Origin: Citricoccus sp. SGAir0253 | GTDB taxonomy: Bacteria; Actinomycetota; Actinomycetes; Actinomycetales; Micrococcaceae | Reading direction: 5' to 3' | Assembly: GCF_005877055.1 (NCBI RefSeq) | Contig: NZ_CP039424.1 | Coordinates: 2,852,001 to 2,916,000, forward strand | DNA length: 64,000 nt | Shown: positions 8,601 through 15,951 of the stretch, in pieces | How positions within the stretch are numbered: position 1 is the stretch's first letter | How the letters are laid out: each line of letters starts with the position of its first letter | Notes under the pieces: generated by a model | The model's input: the letters and a program-made list of their open reading frames with translations, nothing else | Told to the model about the DNA's origin: nothing | Database searches by the model: none | Translations under genes and position numbers: made by a program

Positions 8601-11148
8601 CCTCCTCGAGGCCCTCGGGCGCGCGCTCGGCCGCCGGCTCGCCCTCGAGCCAGCGCTCGAGCAGCCCCATGACCACGGGGATCTGGTGGTCGATCCGCTG
8701 CTGGGCCAGGAACAGCCGGTACACGGCCTGCTCCAGGTCGGGGGTGTGCTCCAGGCCGGTCACGTCGTAGTGGCGCAGGGCGCGGGAGAGCCGGTCCTGG
8801 AAGGACGCGGGCAGGCCCTCGCGTTCCGGGTCCAGCGAGTGCAGGTAGGTGTGGAAGAACTCGCGCGGGCTGTGCACGCGGGTCTCGAGTTCGTCCTCCG
8901 CGAGGGCCGGCCGGTTGCGGGCCAGTTCGCACAGGTCCGCGAAGGTGGTGAGCACCTCGAGCTCGGCGCGCACCAGCTCCGCGTCCTCCTGGGCGCCGCG
9001 TGCCCCGGCCTGCTCGTACTCGGCCAGCAGCTCGCGTGCGTGGGCGGCCGTGACGTCGTAGCCGGTGATGAGCGCCCGGAGCGTGTCCAGCTGGGCCAGC
9101 GCCGCGGACTGCGGGTCGGCCTGGGCGGCGGTCCCGCCGAGGTCGAAGACCACGCGGGGGGCCTCGTCGGCGGTGGACTGGTCCTCCGCGGACTCGAGGC
9201 GGATCAGCGAGGCCCCGGCGTCCACCTGGGTGTTCACGGAGGCCAGGACCTCGCGGACGCGGCCGGCCTGGGGCGCGCGCACCGCGGTCTCCATCTTCAT
9301 GGACTCGAGCACCACGAGGGTGTCCCCGGCCTGGACCTCGTCGCCCACGCACACCGGCACGGCCATGACGACGGCCGGCGACGGCGTGCGGACGAGCCCG
9401 GCCTCGTCGCGCGTGATGCGGTGCGAGACGCCGTCCACCTCCACGAGGTGCCCGCCGGTGCCGGCCACGGAGACCACCTGGTAGGTGCCCTTGCCGGTCG
9501 CCACGCGGCGGCCGAACTCGCCCAGGCGCTCGACGTCCAGCTGCGCCTCGCCGTGCTCGCCGGTGACCTGGTAGCGGTGCGGGCCGATCTTGCCCACCGT
9601 GAACGTGTAGGGCTGGCCCTGGTAGGCCAGCTCGACGCTGCGGCCCACCGCGTGGTCGGCGCGCGGGCGGCCGCCGCGGGCGGAGGCGAAGAAGCGGCTG
9701 CGCTCGAGCGCCTCCTCCTCCTCGTAGACCTCCACGGCGGTCGCCAGCAGCGCGACGTCGGCGACGGGGCTGGGCGTCCGGGAGGTGCCCGCGCCGGAGC
9801 GGTCCAGCCAGCCGGTGTCCGCGGAGGCCGTGATGACCTCCTCGCGGTCCAGCAGCTCGAGCAGGAAGGACTTCGTGGTGGTGCCGCCGTCGATCACGAC
9901 GGTCGTCTCCCGCAGCGCGGTGCGCAGGCGGGCCAGGGCCACGGCGCGGTCCGGTCCCCACGCGATGATCTTGGCGACCATGGAGTCGTACTCCGGCGGG
10001 ATGACGTCGCCCTGGCCGATGCCGGTGTCCACGCGGATCCCGGGGCCCAGGGGCAGGTTGAGCAGCTTCACGGTGCCGGGGGCGGCGGCGAACTCGTTGT
10101 CCGCGTCCTCGGCGTTGAGGCGGGCCTCCACGGCGTGGCCGAACTCGGCCGGCATCTCCCCGGGCAGCGGCTCGCCGGCGGCGACCAGCAGCTGCAGCTT
10201 CACGAGGTCCAGCCCCGTGGTGGCCTCGGTGATCGGGTGCTCCACCTGCAGGCGGGTGTTGACCTCGAGGAAGGTGAACAGCTCCTGCTCGGGCTGGTAC
10301 AGGTACTCGACCGTGCCGGCGCCCAGGTAGCCCGCGGCGCGCACCAGGTCCGCGGAGACCCGGCGCAGGTGGTCGGACTGCTCCTGGGAGAGCAGCGGGG
10401 AGCTGGACTCCTCGATGACCTTCTGGTTGCGGCGCTGGATGGAGCAGTCGCGCACGCCCGGGGCCCACACGTTGCCGTGCGCGTCGGCGATGACCTGCAC
10501 CTCCACGTGGCGGGCGTGGGTGACGAGGCGCTCCATGAACACGACCGGGTCACCGAAGGAGCGCAGGGCCTCGCCCTGGGTGCGCTCGAAGGCGATCTCC
10601 AGCTCGTCCTCGGCGTACACCTTGCGGATGCCGCGCCCGCCGCCGCCGCTGCGGGCCTTGATGATCAGCGGGTAGCCGATGTTCTGCGCGTGCCGGCGCG
10701 CGTCCGCCAGGCTCTCCACGGGGCCGCCGCTCCACGGGGCCACCGGGACGTCGACCTCCTCCGCCAGCAGCTTCGCGGTCACCTTGTCCCCGAGCCGGCG
10801 CATGGCGTCCGCGGAGGGGCCGATGAGCGTGATCCCGAGCCGCTCGCACAGCTCGGCGAAGGCCGGGTCCTCGGCCACGAAGCCCCAGCCCACCCAGACG
10901 GCGTCCGCGCGGGACAGGCGCAGCACCCGCTCGAGCTCGGCGTGGTCGAGGTAGGGCGTGCCCGTGCCGGTGCTGCGCAGGGTGAAGCCCTCGTCGGCCT
11001 GGCGGACGAACATCGCCCGCCGCTCGGCCTCCGTGTGGAGCGCGAGGGTGCGGATGCCGTACCCGTGCTCGGCATTCACCTCCCGCACCGCCCGGATGAG
11101 CCGCACCGCGGCCTCGCCCCGGTTGACCACTGCAATCCGCTGGAACAT
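5629..11148 (-). CDS. Single-chain multidomain acetyl/acyl-CoA carboxylase (biotin carboxylase, BCCP, central region, carboxyltransferase)
   Basis: A 1839-residue protein predicted to carboxylate an acyl-CoA, most simply acetyl-CoA to malonyl-CoA. In order: a biotin carboxylase (about 1-450, with the ATP-grasp glycine loop SGGGGRGIRKV near 170 and EVNTRLQVEHPITE near 290); a biotin carrier domain with the motif ESMKMET, biotinyl Lys at 618; a long central region (about 660-1290); and a carboxyltransferase pair (about 1290-1830) that looks like AccD fused to AccA. This order is that of eukaryotic cytosolic ACC, not of split bacterial AccBC/AccD enzymes. The ATG has GGTGA 8 bases upstream; an in-frame GTG at 11160 is an alternative. 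It lies 53 bases after the KASIII gene, probably co-transcribed. It could prefer longer acyl-CoAs; the neighbouring condensing enzyme favours a malonyl-CoA supply role. Confidence 0.9.
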   Translation of the reverse strand: MFQRIAVVNRGEAAVRLIRAVREVNAEHGYGIRTLALHTEAERRAMFVRQADEGFTLRSTGTGTPYLDHAELERVLRLSRADAVWVGWGFVAEDPAFAELCERLGITLIGPSADAMRRLGDKVTAKLLAEEVDVPVAPWSGGPVESLADARRHAQNIGYPLIIKARSGGGGRGIRKVYAEDELEIAFERTQGEALRSFGDPVVFMERLVTHARHVEVQVIADAHGNVWAPGVRDCSIQRRNQKVIEESSSPLLSQEQSDHLRRVSADLVRAAGYLGAGTVEYLYQPEQELFTFLEVNTRLQVEHPITEATTGLDLVKLQLLVAAGEPLPGEMPAEFGHAVEARLNAEDADNEFAAAPGTVKLLNLPLGPGIRVDTGIGQGDVIPPEYDSMVAKIIAWGPDRAVALARLRTALRETTVVIDGGTTTKSFLLELLDREEVITASADTGWLDRSGAGTSRTPSPVADVALLATAVEVYEEEEALERSRFFASARGGRPRADHAVGRSVELAYQGQPYTFTVGKIGPHRYQVTGEHGEAQLDVERLGEFGRRVATGKGTYQVVSVAGTGGHLVEVDGVSHRITRDEAGLVRTPSPAVVMAVPVCVGDEVQAGDTLVVLESMKMETAVRAPQAGRVREVLASVNTQVDAGASLIRLESAEDQSTADEAPRVVFDLGGTAAQADPQSAALAQLDTLRALITGYDVTAAHARELLAEYEQAGARGAQEDAELVRAELEVLTTFADLCELARNRPALAEDELETRVHSPREFFHTYLHSLDPEREGLPASFQDRLSRALRHYDVTGLEHTPDLEQAVYRLFLAQQRIDHQIPVVMGLLERWLEGEPAAERAPEGLEEVLDRLVVATQARFPVVGDVARSLRFRVFEEPRIRAAREQVYDRVRGSIAYLAENPQAADRAQRIEDIVSGPEPILDMLSRKISRGGTGVRELLEAITRRYYKIRTLRQVESFLLGERPVVTGGFELQGDRLAVVSTVGDAAGLPALLAEVEPVAAGLEGQPVLDLYLSWADRPQDADAMAETLRSELASASWPADARRVTITVCGAEQDSHHQFTFRRDEDGRPGEQRVIRDMHPLTGQRVELWRFKNFDGTRLPAAPDTFVFHLAGKGNPEDERIVALAEIRDVTPEYDEDGAVVGLPMAERTVAACLDGIRRAQARRGARRRLNANRVVLYAWPVFERPVTDVAEVVARNIRPLTMGVGLEEITLIFRVSQGAGAEPREMALRYLFEADGGITTQLSEVDTEPLQPMDAYTQKVRKARSRGNVYPYEIIPLLTGEQGSFTEHDLDDAGRLVPVDRPYGQNTAGIVAGVVTTPTPLYPEGMTRVVLFGDPTKALGSLAEPECARVVAAIDLAEERGVPVEWFALSAGAEISMDRGTENMDWVSRALRRIVTFTQGGGEINIVVTGINVGAQPYWNAEATMLMHTKGILVMTPDSAMVLTGKHSLDYAGGVSAEDNFGIGGYDRVMGPNGQAQYWAPDLTSAVGVLFAHYDHAYVAPGERFPRQAPTSDPVDRDVRTFPHVHPSSDFTTVGDIFSAEANPDRKKPYDIRTVMRAVSDQDHRVLERWADMADADTSVVFDAHLGGHPVTLVGIESRAVPRTGQYPADGPDQWTAGTLFPRSSKKTARAINAASGNRPLVVLANLSGFDGSPESMRTWQLEFGAEIGRAIVNFDGPIVFCVLTRYHGGAFVVFSGTLNQNMEVAAVEGAYASVLGGSSAAAVVFTRDVDRRTAADPRVVELESAVAAAADEAERARLLVQLNEVRAEVRSEKLSEVGTEFDRKHSIERAREVGSVDVIVQPGGLRPYLVDAVERGLAGYSGRELESAGADRA

Positions 11149-11201
11149 TCTGGTTGTCACCGTTCTTTCGTGAGGGAGCTTGCTGCTGGCGTCGGAGGGG
11201 A

Positions 11202-13142
11202 TCAGGTGAAGGCGACGACCATGTCGTCGACCGAGGAGGCCGGCCGGGCGGAGGTCGCCTCGGCGGCGGCGTCCGGCCGGGGCGCCATCACGGCGGGATC
11301 GACGCGCAGCACCGCGTAGCCGGCCACGGCACCGGCGCCGAAGCCGGGGGCGAACACGCGCGTGGGACGGGTGATCACGCCGTCGCGCACGGCGTCGTGG
11401 ATCGCCAGCGGGATGCTCGCGGAGGACGTGTTGCCCACCTTGTCGATGTTGAAGTACAGCTGCTCGGGCGTCAGCCCCGCCTTGAGGGCCAGGTCGATGA
11501 CCATGGTCTTGTTCGCCTGGTGGGGGACGATCAGCTCGATGCTGTCCAGCAGGGAGGCCGCGCGGCCGTCCGGGTCCGGCAGGGCCTTGATGTCCTCGAG
11601 CATCTGGGCCAGGTAGCGGCCGGCCAGGTCCTTGACCTCCGGGCCGTAGACCGTGAGGTTGCGGTCGAACTCGGGGTTGGGCCAGATGATGGAGTTCACC
11701 TGGCTCTGCGGGCCGCTCGCGTAGGTCTGGAGGAACTCGATGTCCCGGCCCTCGCCCTCGGCGGCGGGCCCCACGAGGACGGCGGAGGCGCCGTCGCCGA
11801 AGATCATCCGGGAGGTGCGCACGTTGCCGATCTTGTCCGAGAACTTCTCCACGCACACCACCAGGACCGGGCGCTCGACCTCCTGCAGCAGGCGCGTGGC
11901 CTCGGCCATGGCGTAGGGCATGCCGGCGCAGGCGGCGATGAGGTCGTAGGAGGCGTAGGCCTGGTAGATGCCGAGCTCGCCCGAGAGGTAGGTGGCGATG
12001 GAGGGCATCAGGCGGTCGTTGGTGCACGTCGCCACGATCACGGCGCCCACGTCCTCCGGGCCCACGCCGGCGTGCTCGAGGGCCGTCCGGGCGGCCTTGA
12101 GGGCCAGGTCCTCGATCCGGGACATGCTGTAGAGGCGCTGCTCGATGCCGGTCTTCTTCACGATCGAGGCGGCGCTCATCGGGGACCAGTTGTACGCGGT
12201 GTTGCGCACGAGGTCGTCGTTGGAGCACACGACCTCGCCGGGGGCCACCGACAGCGAGAGGATGCGCGGCTGGACGGCCAGGGTGCCGACCTCGAGCGCC
12301 CGGTAGGGCCGGGAGGGGCGGCGCGGCTCCACGGCGGCGGACGGCGCGGCCTGGGTGGCCGAGCGCCCGGTGACGGCGCGCCGGATGAAGCGCTGGACCT
12401 GCGGCTCGCGCGGGTGGAACACGACCACGTAGTCGTCGTCCCGCAGCTCGCCCACCGGCACCAGCTCGCTGCGGGTGCGGTCCCACGGGTACTGGTTGTG
12501 CAGCACCATCGCCCAGCGCTCCAGCGCCTCGAGCTCCGGCACGTCCTGGTGGGCGTCGAGGATGGCGTCGTCGCTGAACACCGGGTAGTTCGGGTCGTAG
12601 CCGGTGACCCGGGTGGTCAGCGCGTCCGGGGTCTCCAGGATCTCCGCCACGGTGGGCTTGATCGCGGAGAGCTCGGTGGCGTGGAACTTCCGGTGGGCGA
12701 ACACGTCGAACAGGGTCCGGAAGATGCCGTCCTCCACCTCGGCGTCCCAGCGGGCCGGCAGCTGCGGGTAGGCCTCCTTCACGGCGGCGACCTTGCGGTC
12801 CCCGTCCTCCCACGGCGTCAGGCGCGGCAGGTAGACGTCGTCGCGCTGGCGAGGCACGTCCGCCCAGCGGGTGAGGCGCTTCTCGTACATCGTCATCGCG
12901 TACCGGTTCGTCCAGAACAGGTTCATGGCGAGGTCGCGCAGCAGCTCGGTGCGGTCGCCGTAGCGGCCCTCCGTGATCCGCTGCAGGATGTCGGTGCCGC
13001 TCGGCGACTTCTCCTCGAAGTCCCGGTGGATCACCTCCTCGAGGCCCTCGAGGCTGTCCAGGGCGGACAGGTCCAGCTCCGGCATGAAGTTGGACGGGAA
13101 CACCAGTCGTCCGTGGCTGTTGATCATGGCGGGCTGTGCCAT
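11202..13142 (-). CDS. KASIII (FabH-type) condensing enzyme with a 290-residue N-terminal extension
   Basis: A 646-residue protein. Residues about 295-620 form a thiolase-fold ketosynthase III with the complete Cys-His-Asn triad: C405 (AACAG), H541 (VPHQANK) and N571 (GNTSSAS), with spacing close to E. coli FabH. Such enzymes condense an acyl-CoA or acyl-ACP with malonyl-CoA or malonyl-ACP. The first 290 residues are a separate Trp/Tyr-rich, mainly helical region that I do not recognise; ordinary FabH is about 320-340 residues and lacks it. AGGAG stands 8 bases before the ATG. The gene is immediately upstream of the acyl-CoA carboxylase and close to PHA genes, so acetoacetyl-CoA formation (as known for the actinobacterial KASIII NphT7) is a reasonable inference. 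A long-chain 3-ketoacyl product cannot be excluded. Confidence 0.85.
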   Translation of the reverse strand: MAQPAMINSHGRLVFPSNFMPELDLSALDSLEGLEEVIHRDFEEKSPSGTDILQRITEGRYGDRTELLRDLAMNLFWTNRYAMTMYEKRLTRWADVPRQRDDVYLPRLTPWEDGDRKVAAVKEAYPQLPARWDAEVEDGIFRTLFDVFAHRKFHATELSAIKPTVAEILETPDALTTRVTGYDPNYPVFSDDAILDAHQDVPELEALERWAMVLHNQYPWDRTRSELVPVGELRDDDYVVVFHPREPQVQRFIRRAVTGRSATQAAPSAAVEPRRPSRPYRALEVGTLAVQPRILSLSVAPGEVVCSNDDLVRNTAYNWSPMSAASIVKKTGIEQRLYSMSRIEDLALKAARTALEHAGVGPEDVGAVIVATCTNDRLMPSIATYLSGELGIYQAYASYDLIAACAGMPYAMAEATRLLQEVERPVLVVCVEKFSDKIGNVRTSRMIFGDGASAVLVGPAAEGEGRDIEFLQTYASGPQSQVNSIIWPNPEFDRNLTVYGPEVKDLAGRYLAQMLEDIKALPDPDGRAASLLDSIELIVPHQANKTMVIDLALKAGLTPEQLYFNIDKVGNTSSASIPLAIHDAVRDGVITRPTRVFAPGFGAGAVAGYAVLRVDPAVMAPRPDAAAEATSARPASSVDDMVVAFT

Positions 13143-13559
13143 CGCGGTCTCCTATCGACTCACTCCGCCGCCCTCGTCCGGCCGGTACCGGCGGGCGGTG
13201 ACCCCTCCTCGCGGACGCGCGGAACGATGCCCCACTGCGGTCCGGGTCACATCCATTTACCCACGTCCGGCGGTGCGCGCGGTGAACGGCCGGGGCCTCG
13301 GACGGGTGGTGACGGTGAACACTCCCCGATGACGCACGTCAACACTGGGCTCGCGGCGTGATCGAGGCCTCACGGCGCGTCGTCATGTCCAGTCACATAC
13401 CCGGCGGTAGCATTCTCCCCCGCTGTTCCGGGGTCCCCGGAGCCCGAGGGGGCCTCCGGGCGGAGCCGGGAGCGGGCCCGGTCAACGCCGGGTCCGGACC
13501 CGCTGCGGAAGGGGCCGGGGCCCGGCCGGGCGAGGGGGCCGGCGTCGTAGAATGGGGTG
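13143..13559. promoter_or_regulatory. Divergent control region between KASIII/carboxylase genes and XRE gene
   Basis: About 415 bases without a gene. It holds a perfect palindrome TGACG-CA-CGTCA at 13330-13341. GTCACAT occurs twice on this strand (13246-13252 and 13392-13398), and once more in inverted orientation upstream of the PhaE-like gene (18406-18412). A -10-like TAGAAT lies at 13548-13553, placed so that transcription would start at or next to the ATG of the XRE gene (13560), which has no good ribosome binding site; a leaderless mRNA is therefore likely. I found no convincing promoter for the leftward KASIII gene. Confidence 0.5.
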
Positions 13560-14024
13560 ATGGCGAGTCGAGAGCAGCGCAACCTGATGGGCGCATACAT
13601 CCGCCAGCAGCGGAAGCTGGCCGACCTGTCCATGCGGCAGGTCTCGGCGATGGTCGGGATCTCGAACCCGTACCTCTCCCAGATCGAGCGCGGCCTGCGC
13701 GCGCCCTCCGAGGCCGTGGCCGCCGGCATCGCCACGGCGCTGGGCATCGACATGGACGAGTTCACCGGCCGCGCGGGCGAGGACGAGCGCAGCGAGTTCC
13801 TCCTCGCCCTGGAGAACGCGCGCGAGCTCACGGCCTCCCAGCGGGACTCGCTGGCCGAGATCTACCGGTCCTTCGTCCGGGCGAACGAGCGGGAGGAGCG
13901 CCCGACGGCGGCCCGCACCCGGGCCGGCGACGAGGACCCCGGGGCCCCGGCCGACGAGGACGGCTCCGGGCCGCCCTCGCCGCGGGACGACGGCGGCGAT
14001 GCCGCCGACCGCGGGGAGGACTGA
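13560..14024 (+). CDS. XRE-family helix-turn-helix regulator
   Basis: A 154-residue protein with an N-terminal XRE helix-turn-helix (about residues 8-62, including MRQVSAMVGISNPYLSQIERG) and a mainly helical middle. The C-terminal 50 residues are acidic, Gly/Pro/Asp-rich and probably disordered. The GTG at 13557 is in frame, but the ATG at 13560 fits the leaderless promoter upstream. It is the only regulator between the KASIII/carboxylase pair and the PHA genes and is transcribed divergently from the former, so it is the obvious candidate to control storage-polymer genes. That role is inferred from position only. Its stop is 13 bases from the stop of the convergent hydrolase gene. Confidence 0.85.
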   Translation: MASREQRNLMGAYIRQQRKLADLSMRQVSAMVGISNPYLSQIERGLRAPSEAVAAGIATALGIDMDEFTGRAGEDERSEFLLALENARELTASQRDSLAEIYRSFVRANEREERPTAARTRAGDEDPGAPADEDGSGPPSPRDDGGDAADRGED

Positions 14025-14037
14025 GCCCGGCACGCGG

Positions 14038-15321
14038 TCAGGGGCGCTCCTGGCCCGCCGCGTCCTTCCGGGGCGCCCGCCGCCCGCGCGTGGTGGGCCG
14101 CTTGTGCGTGGGCTCGTCCGTGAGCACGTCCGGGTCGTCGTCCGGCGTCGGCGTGGACAGGGCGCCCATCTCCGCGAAGATGACGTTCCAGTGCTGCTCG
14201 AGGGACTCGTGGCTCATGAACAGGCCCAGGTGCCCCGCGCGCGCGGACTGGCGGCCGATCCGGTCCTCCTCGGTCGAGGCGTGGTCGGCCAGGGCCCACA
14301 CCTGGTCCGGCGGGGTGATGTGGTCCGTCTGGCCCGCCATGAGGAACAGGGGGCAGTCGATGGCCCCCAGGTCCACGCGCCGGCCCTCGACCACGAGCTC
14401 GCCCGCGATGAGGGAGTTGCGCATGAACAGGTGCTCGACGACCCAGAGGTAGAACTCGCCGGGCAGGTCCTGGGTCCACTGGAACCAGTTCTCGAAGATC
14501 CGGTAGCGCTCCACGTGGCGGGCGTCCCGGACGTTGGTCAGCAGGTCCAGCCGGCGGCCCAGCTCCTGGTCCGGCTGCAGCGCCTTGAACCCGTCGAGCA
14601 GGAACCGCCCCGGCAGGACGCCGTCGTTGGCCTCCACGGCCGAGCGGAAGAAGGCCATGTCCTGGTTCGGTGCCAGCGTGCGCACCCAGTCGTGGATGAG
14701 GGGCTCGCCGGCGTGGAAGTCGATCGGGGCGCCGGCGATGGCCAGGGAGTTGACGCGCTCCGGGTACAGCGCGGTGAAGATCGTGGCGAGCCACCCGCCC
14801 TGGCAGTCGCCGACCAGGTTCATCCTGCCGCCCAGCAGGTCCGCGACCTCCCGCAGCAGGGCCATGTAGTCGTCGATCGAGGTGTCCTTGGTGTCCTGCG
14901 TGGCCCCGACCCACTCGAGCGCGTAGACCCGCGCGCAGCCGTTCTCGCGGGCGGTCACCACCTGGCTCTGCCCCTCGGCGAAGTCGACGATGCTGGAGTC
15001 GTGCCCGGCCTGCGGCGGCAGGATGACCGTGGGGACCATGTCGGCCGGGGCGTCCTCGGCGGAGAAGTCCCGCAGGCGCGCGATCGGCCACTCCCGGACC
15101 ACGTGGTTCTCGTGCGCCCACGGCGGACGCTCACGGTCCGTGATGGCGGTGGACCAGGAGAAGAGGTCCTGGGCGAGGTCGAAGGGGGTGGCACCGGTGG
15201 ACAAGGCATTCCACCAGTAGTCCACGGTGAACTGGCGCAGCGAGCGCCAGCTGCCGATCGTCCCGGACACCATGGAGTCGACGATCCCCTGGGGGACGTT
15301 CCGATAGGGGTTCAAGTACAC
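14038..15321 (-). CDS. PHA synthase/intracellular PHB depolymerase-like alpha/beta hydrolase with Cys nucleophile
   Basis: A 427-residue alpha/beta hydrolase. The nucleophile elbow is VGDCQGGW with Cys173, and D333 (GQTDHITPP) and H364 (AGHLGLF) complete a Cys-Asp-His triad. A Cys nucleophile is found in PHA synthases and in PhaZ-type intracellular depolymerases, whose triad spacing this resembles. The real PhaC lies 1.5 kb away on the same strand, so this is more likely a depolymerase, or a second synthase-like enzyme with other chain-length preference. The C-terminal 40 residues are basic (Arg/Lys/Thr-rich) and could bind DNA or granules. The start is GTG with AGGAG 5 bases upstream. It is a separate unit from the phasin gene upstream, as the terminator at 15421-15447 intervenes. 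Confidence 0.75.
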   Translation of the reverse strand: MYLNPYRNVPQGIVDSMVSGTIGSWRSLRQFTVDYWWNALSTGATPFDLAQDLFSWSTAITDRERPPWAHENHVVREWPIARLRDFSAEDAPADMVPTVILPPQAGHDSSIVDFAEGQSQVVTARENGCARVYALEWVGATQDTKDTSIDDYMALLREVADLLGGRMNLVGDCQGGWLATIFTALYPERVNSLAIAGAPIDFHAGEPLIHDWVRTLAPNQDMAFFRSAVEANDGVLPGRFLLDGFKALQPDQELGRRLDLLTNVRDARHVERYRIFENWFQWTQDLPGEFYLWVVEHLFMRNSLIAGELVVEGRRVDLGAIDCPLFLMAGQTDHITPPDQVWALADHASTEEDRIGRQSARAGHLGLFMSHESLEQHWNVIFAEMGALSTPTPDDDPDVLTDEPTHKRPTTRGRRAPRKDAAGQERP

Positions 15322-15353
15322 AGGAGCTCCTGTTGCCGATCGATTAAATCGTG

Positions 15354-15364
15354 GTGAACATCAC
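15354..15364. promoter_or_regulatory. Short palindrome upstream of the PhaZ/PhaC-like gene
   Basis: GTGA-ACA-TCAC is a perfect interrupted palindrome 33 bases before the GTG start. Next to it is CGATCGATT (15337-15345), a 9-mer that also occurs upstream of the PhaE-like gene (18396-18404). The stretch is AT-rich relative to its surroundings, so it is probably the promoter/operator of this gene. The binding factor is unknown; the nearby XRE protein is a candidate. Confidence 0.4.
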
Positions 15365-15420
15365 AATAAGCGGGGACTCTACGCGCAGATCAGACGGTGC
15401 AACAGGGGTGGTATACGAAG

Positions 15421-15447
15421 AGGGCCCTGCCGTGATGGCAGGGCCCT
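15421..15447 (-). terminator. Rho-independent-type terminator after the phasin gene
   Basis: Perfect 11-bp arms (AGGGCCCTGCC at 15421-15431 and GGCAGGGCCCT at 15437-15447) around a 5-base loop, 20 bases after the phasin stop on the minus strand. It is followed in that direction by the moderately T-rich CTTCGTAT. It separates phasin transcription from the PhaZ/PhaC-like gene. Confidence 0.8.
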
Positions 15448-15467
15448 CGATCGTTGTCAGGCCGTGA

Positions 15468-15836
15468 TCACTTCAGGAGCTCACGAGCGGCCTTGACCCA
15501 GGCGTTGGTGACGTCCTCGGCGAACTGGATCTGGGTGTGGGCGGCGTCCTTCATCCACTCGACGCGGCTGGTGCCGGCCATCTGGCGCTGCATCTCGAAG
15601 ACGCTCTTGGCGGCGGTCTCGTAGTTGTCCACGGCGACGCGGCTGCCGGCCTTGGTGGACTCGACCATGGAGGAGCTGAACTCCTTCATGCGCTCGGCGT
15701 TCTCCTCCATGCGGCGGGTGGCCTCCTCGGCCATCTTGGTGGCGGTCTGGTTGGCGCGGTCGGCGGTGGCCTTGGCCTGGTCGGTGGCGGCCTTGGCCTG
15801 GTCGGCGGCGGTGGCGGTGTTGGCGGTGGTGGCCAT
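15468..15836 (-). CDS. phaP: Phasin-like PHA granule protein
   Basis: A 122-residue protein that is Ala/Lys/Glu/Thr-rich and almost wholly helical. The N-terminal third is built of repeated AKA-T/A-DQ-type segments (ADQAKAATDQAKATADRANQ), giving an amphipathic helix. The second half (SSMVESTKAGSRVAVDNYETAAKSVFEMQ) matches the phasin pattern of surface-coating proteins on PHA granules. An ATG at 15836 with GGAGAG 8 bases upstream gives the start; a longer in-frame extension upstream lacks such a site. It follows phaB by 115 bases, with its own control region, and ends at a strong terminator. High expression would fit that layout. Confidence 0.85.
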   Translation of the reverse strand: MATTANTATAADQAKAATDQAKATADRANQTATKMAEEATRRMEENAERMKEFSSSMVESTKAGSRVAVDNYETAAKSVFEMQRQMAGTSRVEWMKDAAHTQIQFAEDVTNAWVKAARELLK

Positions 15837-15891
15837 GGTCTCTCTCCTCGGGTCGGTGTCTCCGGCAGCGGACCCTGCCAGCGTTAACAAA

Positions 15892-15911
15892 GTTAGCAGG
15901 CTCCTGCTAAC
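15892..15911. promoter_or_regulatory. 9-bp inverted repeat between phaB and phasin genes (terminator or operator)
   Basis: GTTAGCAGG-CT-CCTGCTAAC is perfect and unusually AT-rich for this genome. Read on the minus strand it lies about 40 bases after the phaB stop and is followed by TTTGTT, which fits a rho-independent terminator ending phaE-phaC-phaB mRNA. It also sits about 55-75 bases upstream of the phasin ATG, where a repressor operator would lie. The two roles are not exclusive. Confidence 0.55.
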
Positions 15912-15951
15912 TCCACAAGGCCGCTCCCGAAGGCCGGCCCGAGGAGGGGGA

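Noticed and set aside
5776-11319. Open frame of over 1800 codons on the plus strand opposite the carboxylase
   Set aside because: It mirrors the carboxylase codons, is rich in Gly/Arg/His/Val/Leu without domains, and results from GC-rich third positions. The minus-strand frame has clear catalytic motifs.
11149-12813. N-terminal extension of the carboxylase through the KASIII gene
   Set aside because: The in-frame extension is a shadow of the KASIII frame. The biotin carboxylase family starts at MFQRIAVVNRG, with GGTGA just upstream.
11202-13142. The KASIII gene as the missing PhaA thiolase
   Set aside because: The triad is Cys-His-Asn with FabH order and spacing; biosynthetic thiolases use two Cys and a His with different motifs.
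15837-15890. Longer start for the phasin
   Set aside because: It would add MLTLAGSAAG-type residues without a ribosome site, whereas ATG 15836 has GGAGAG at good spacing.
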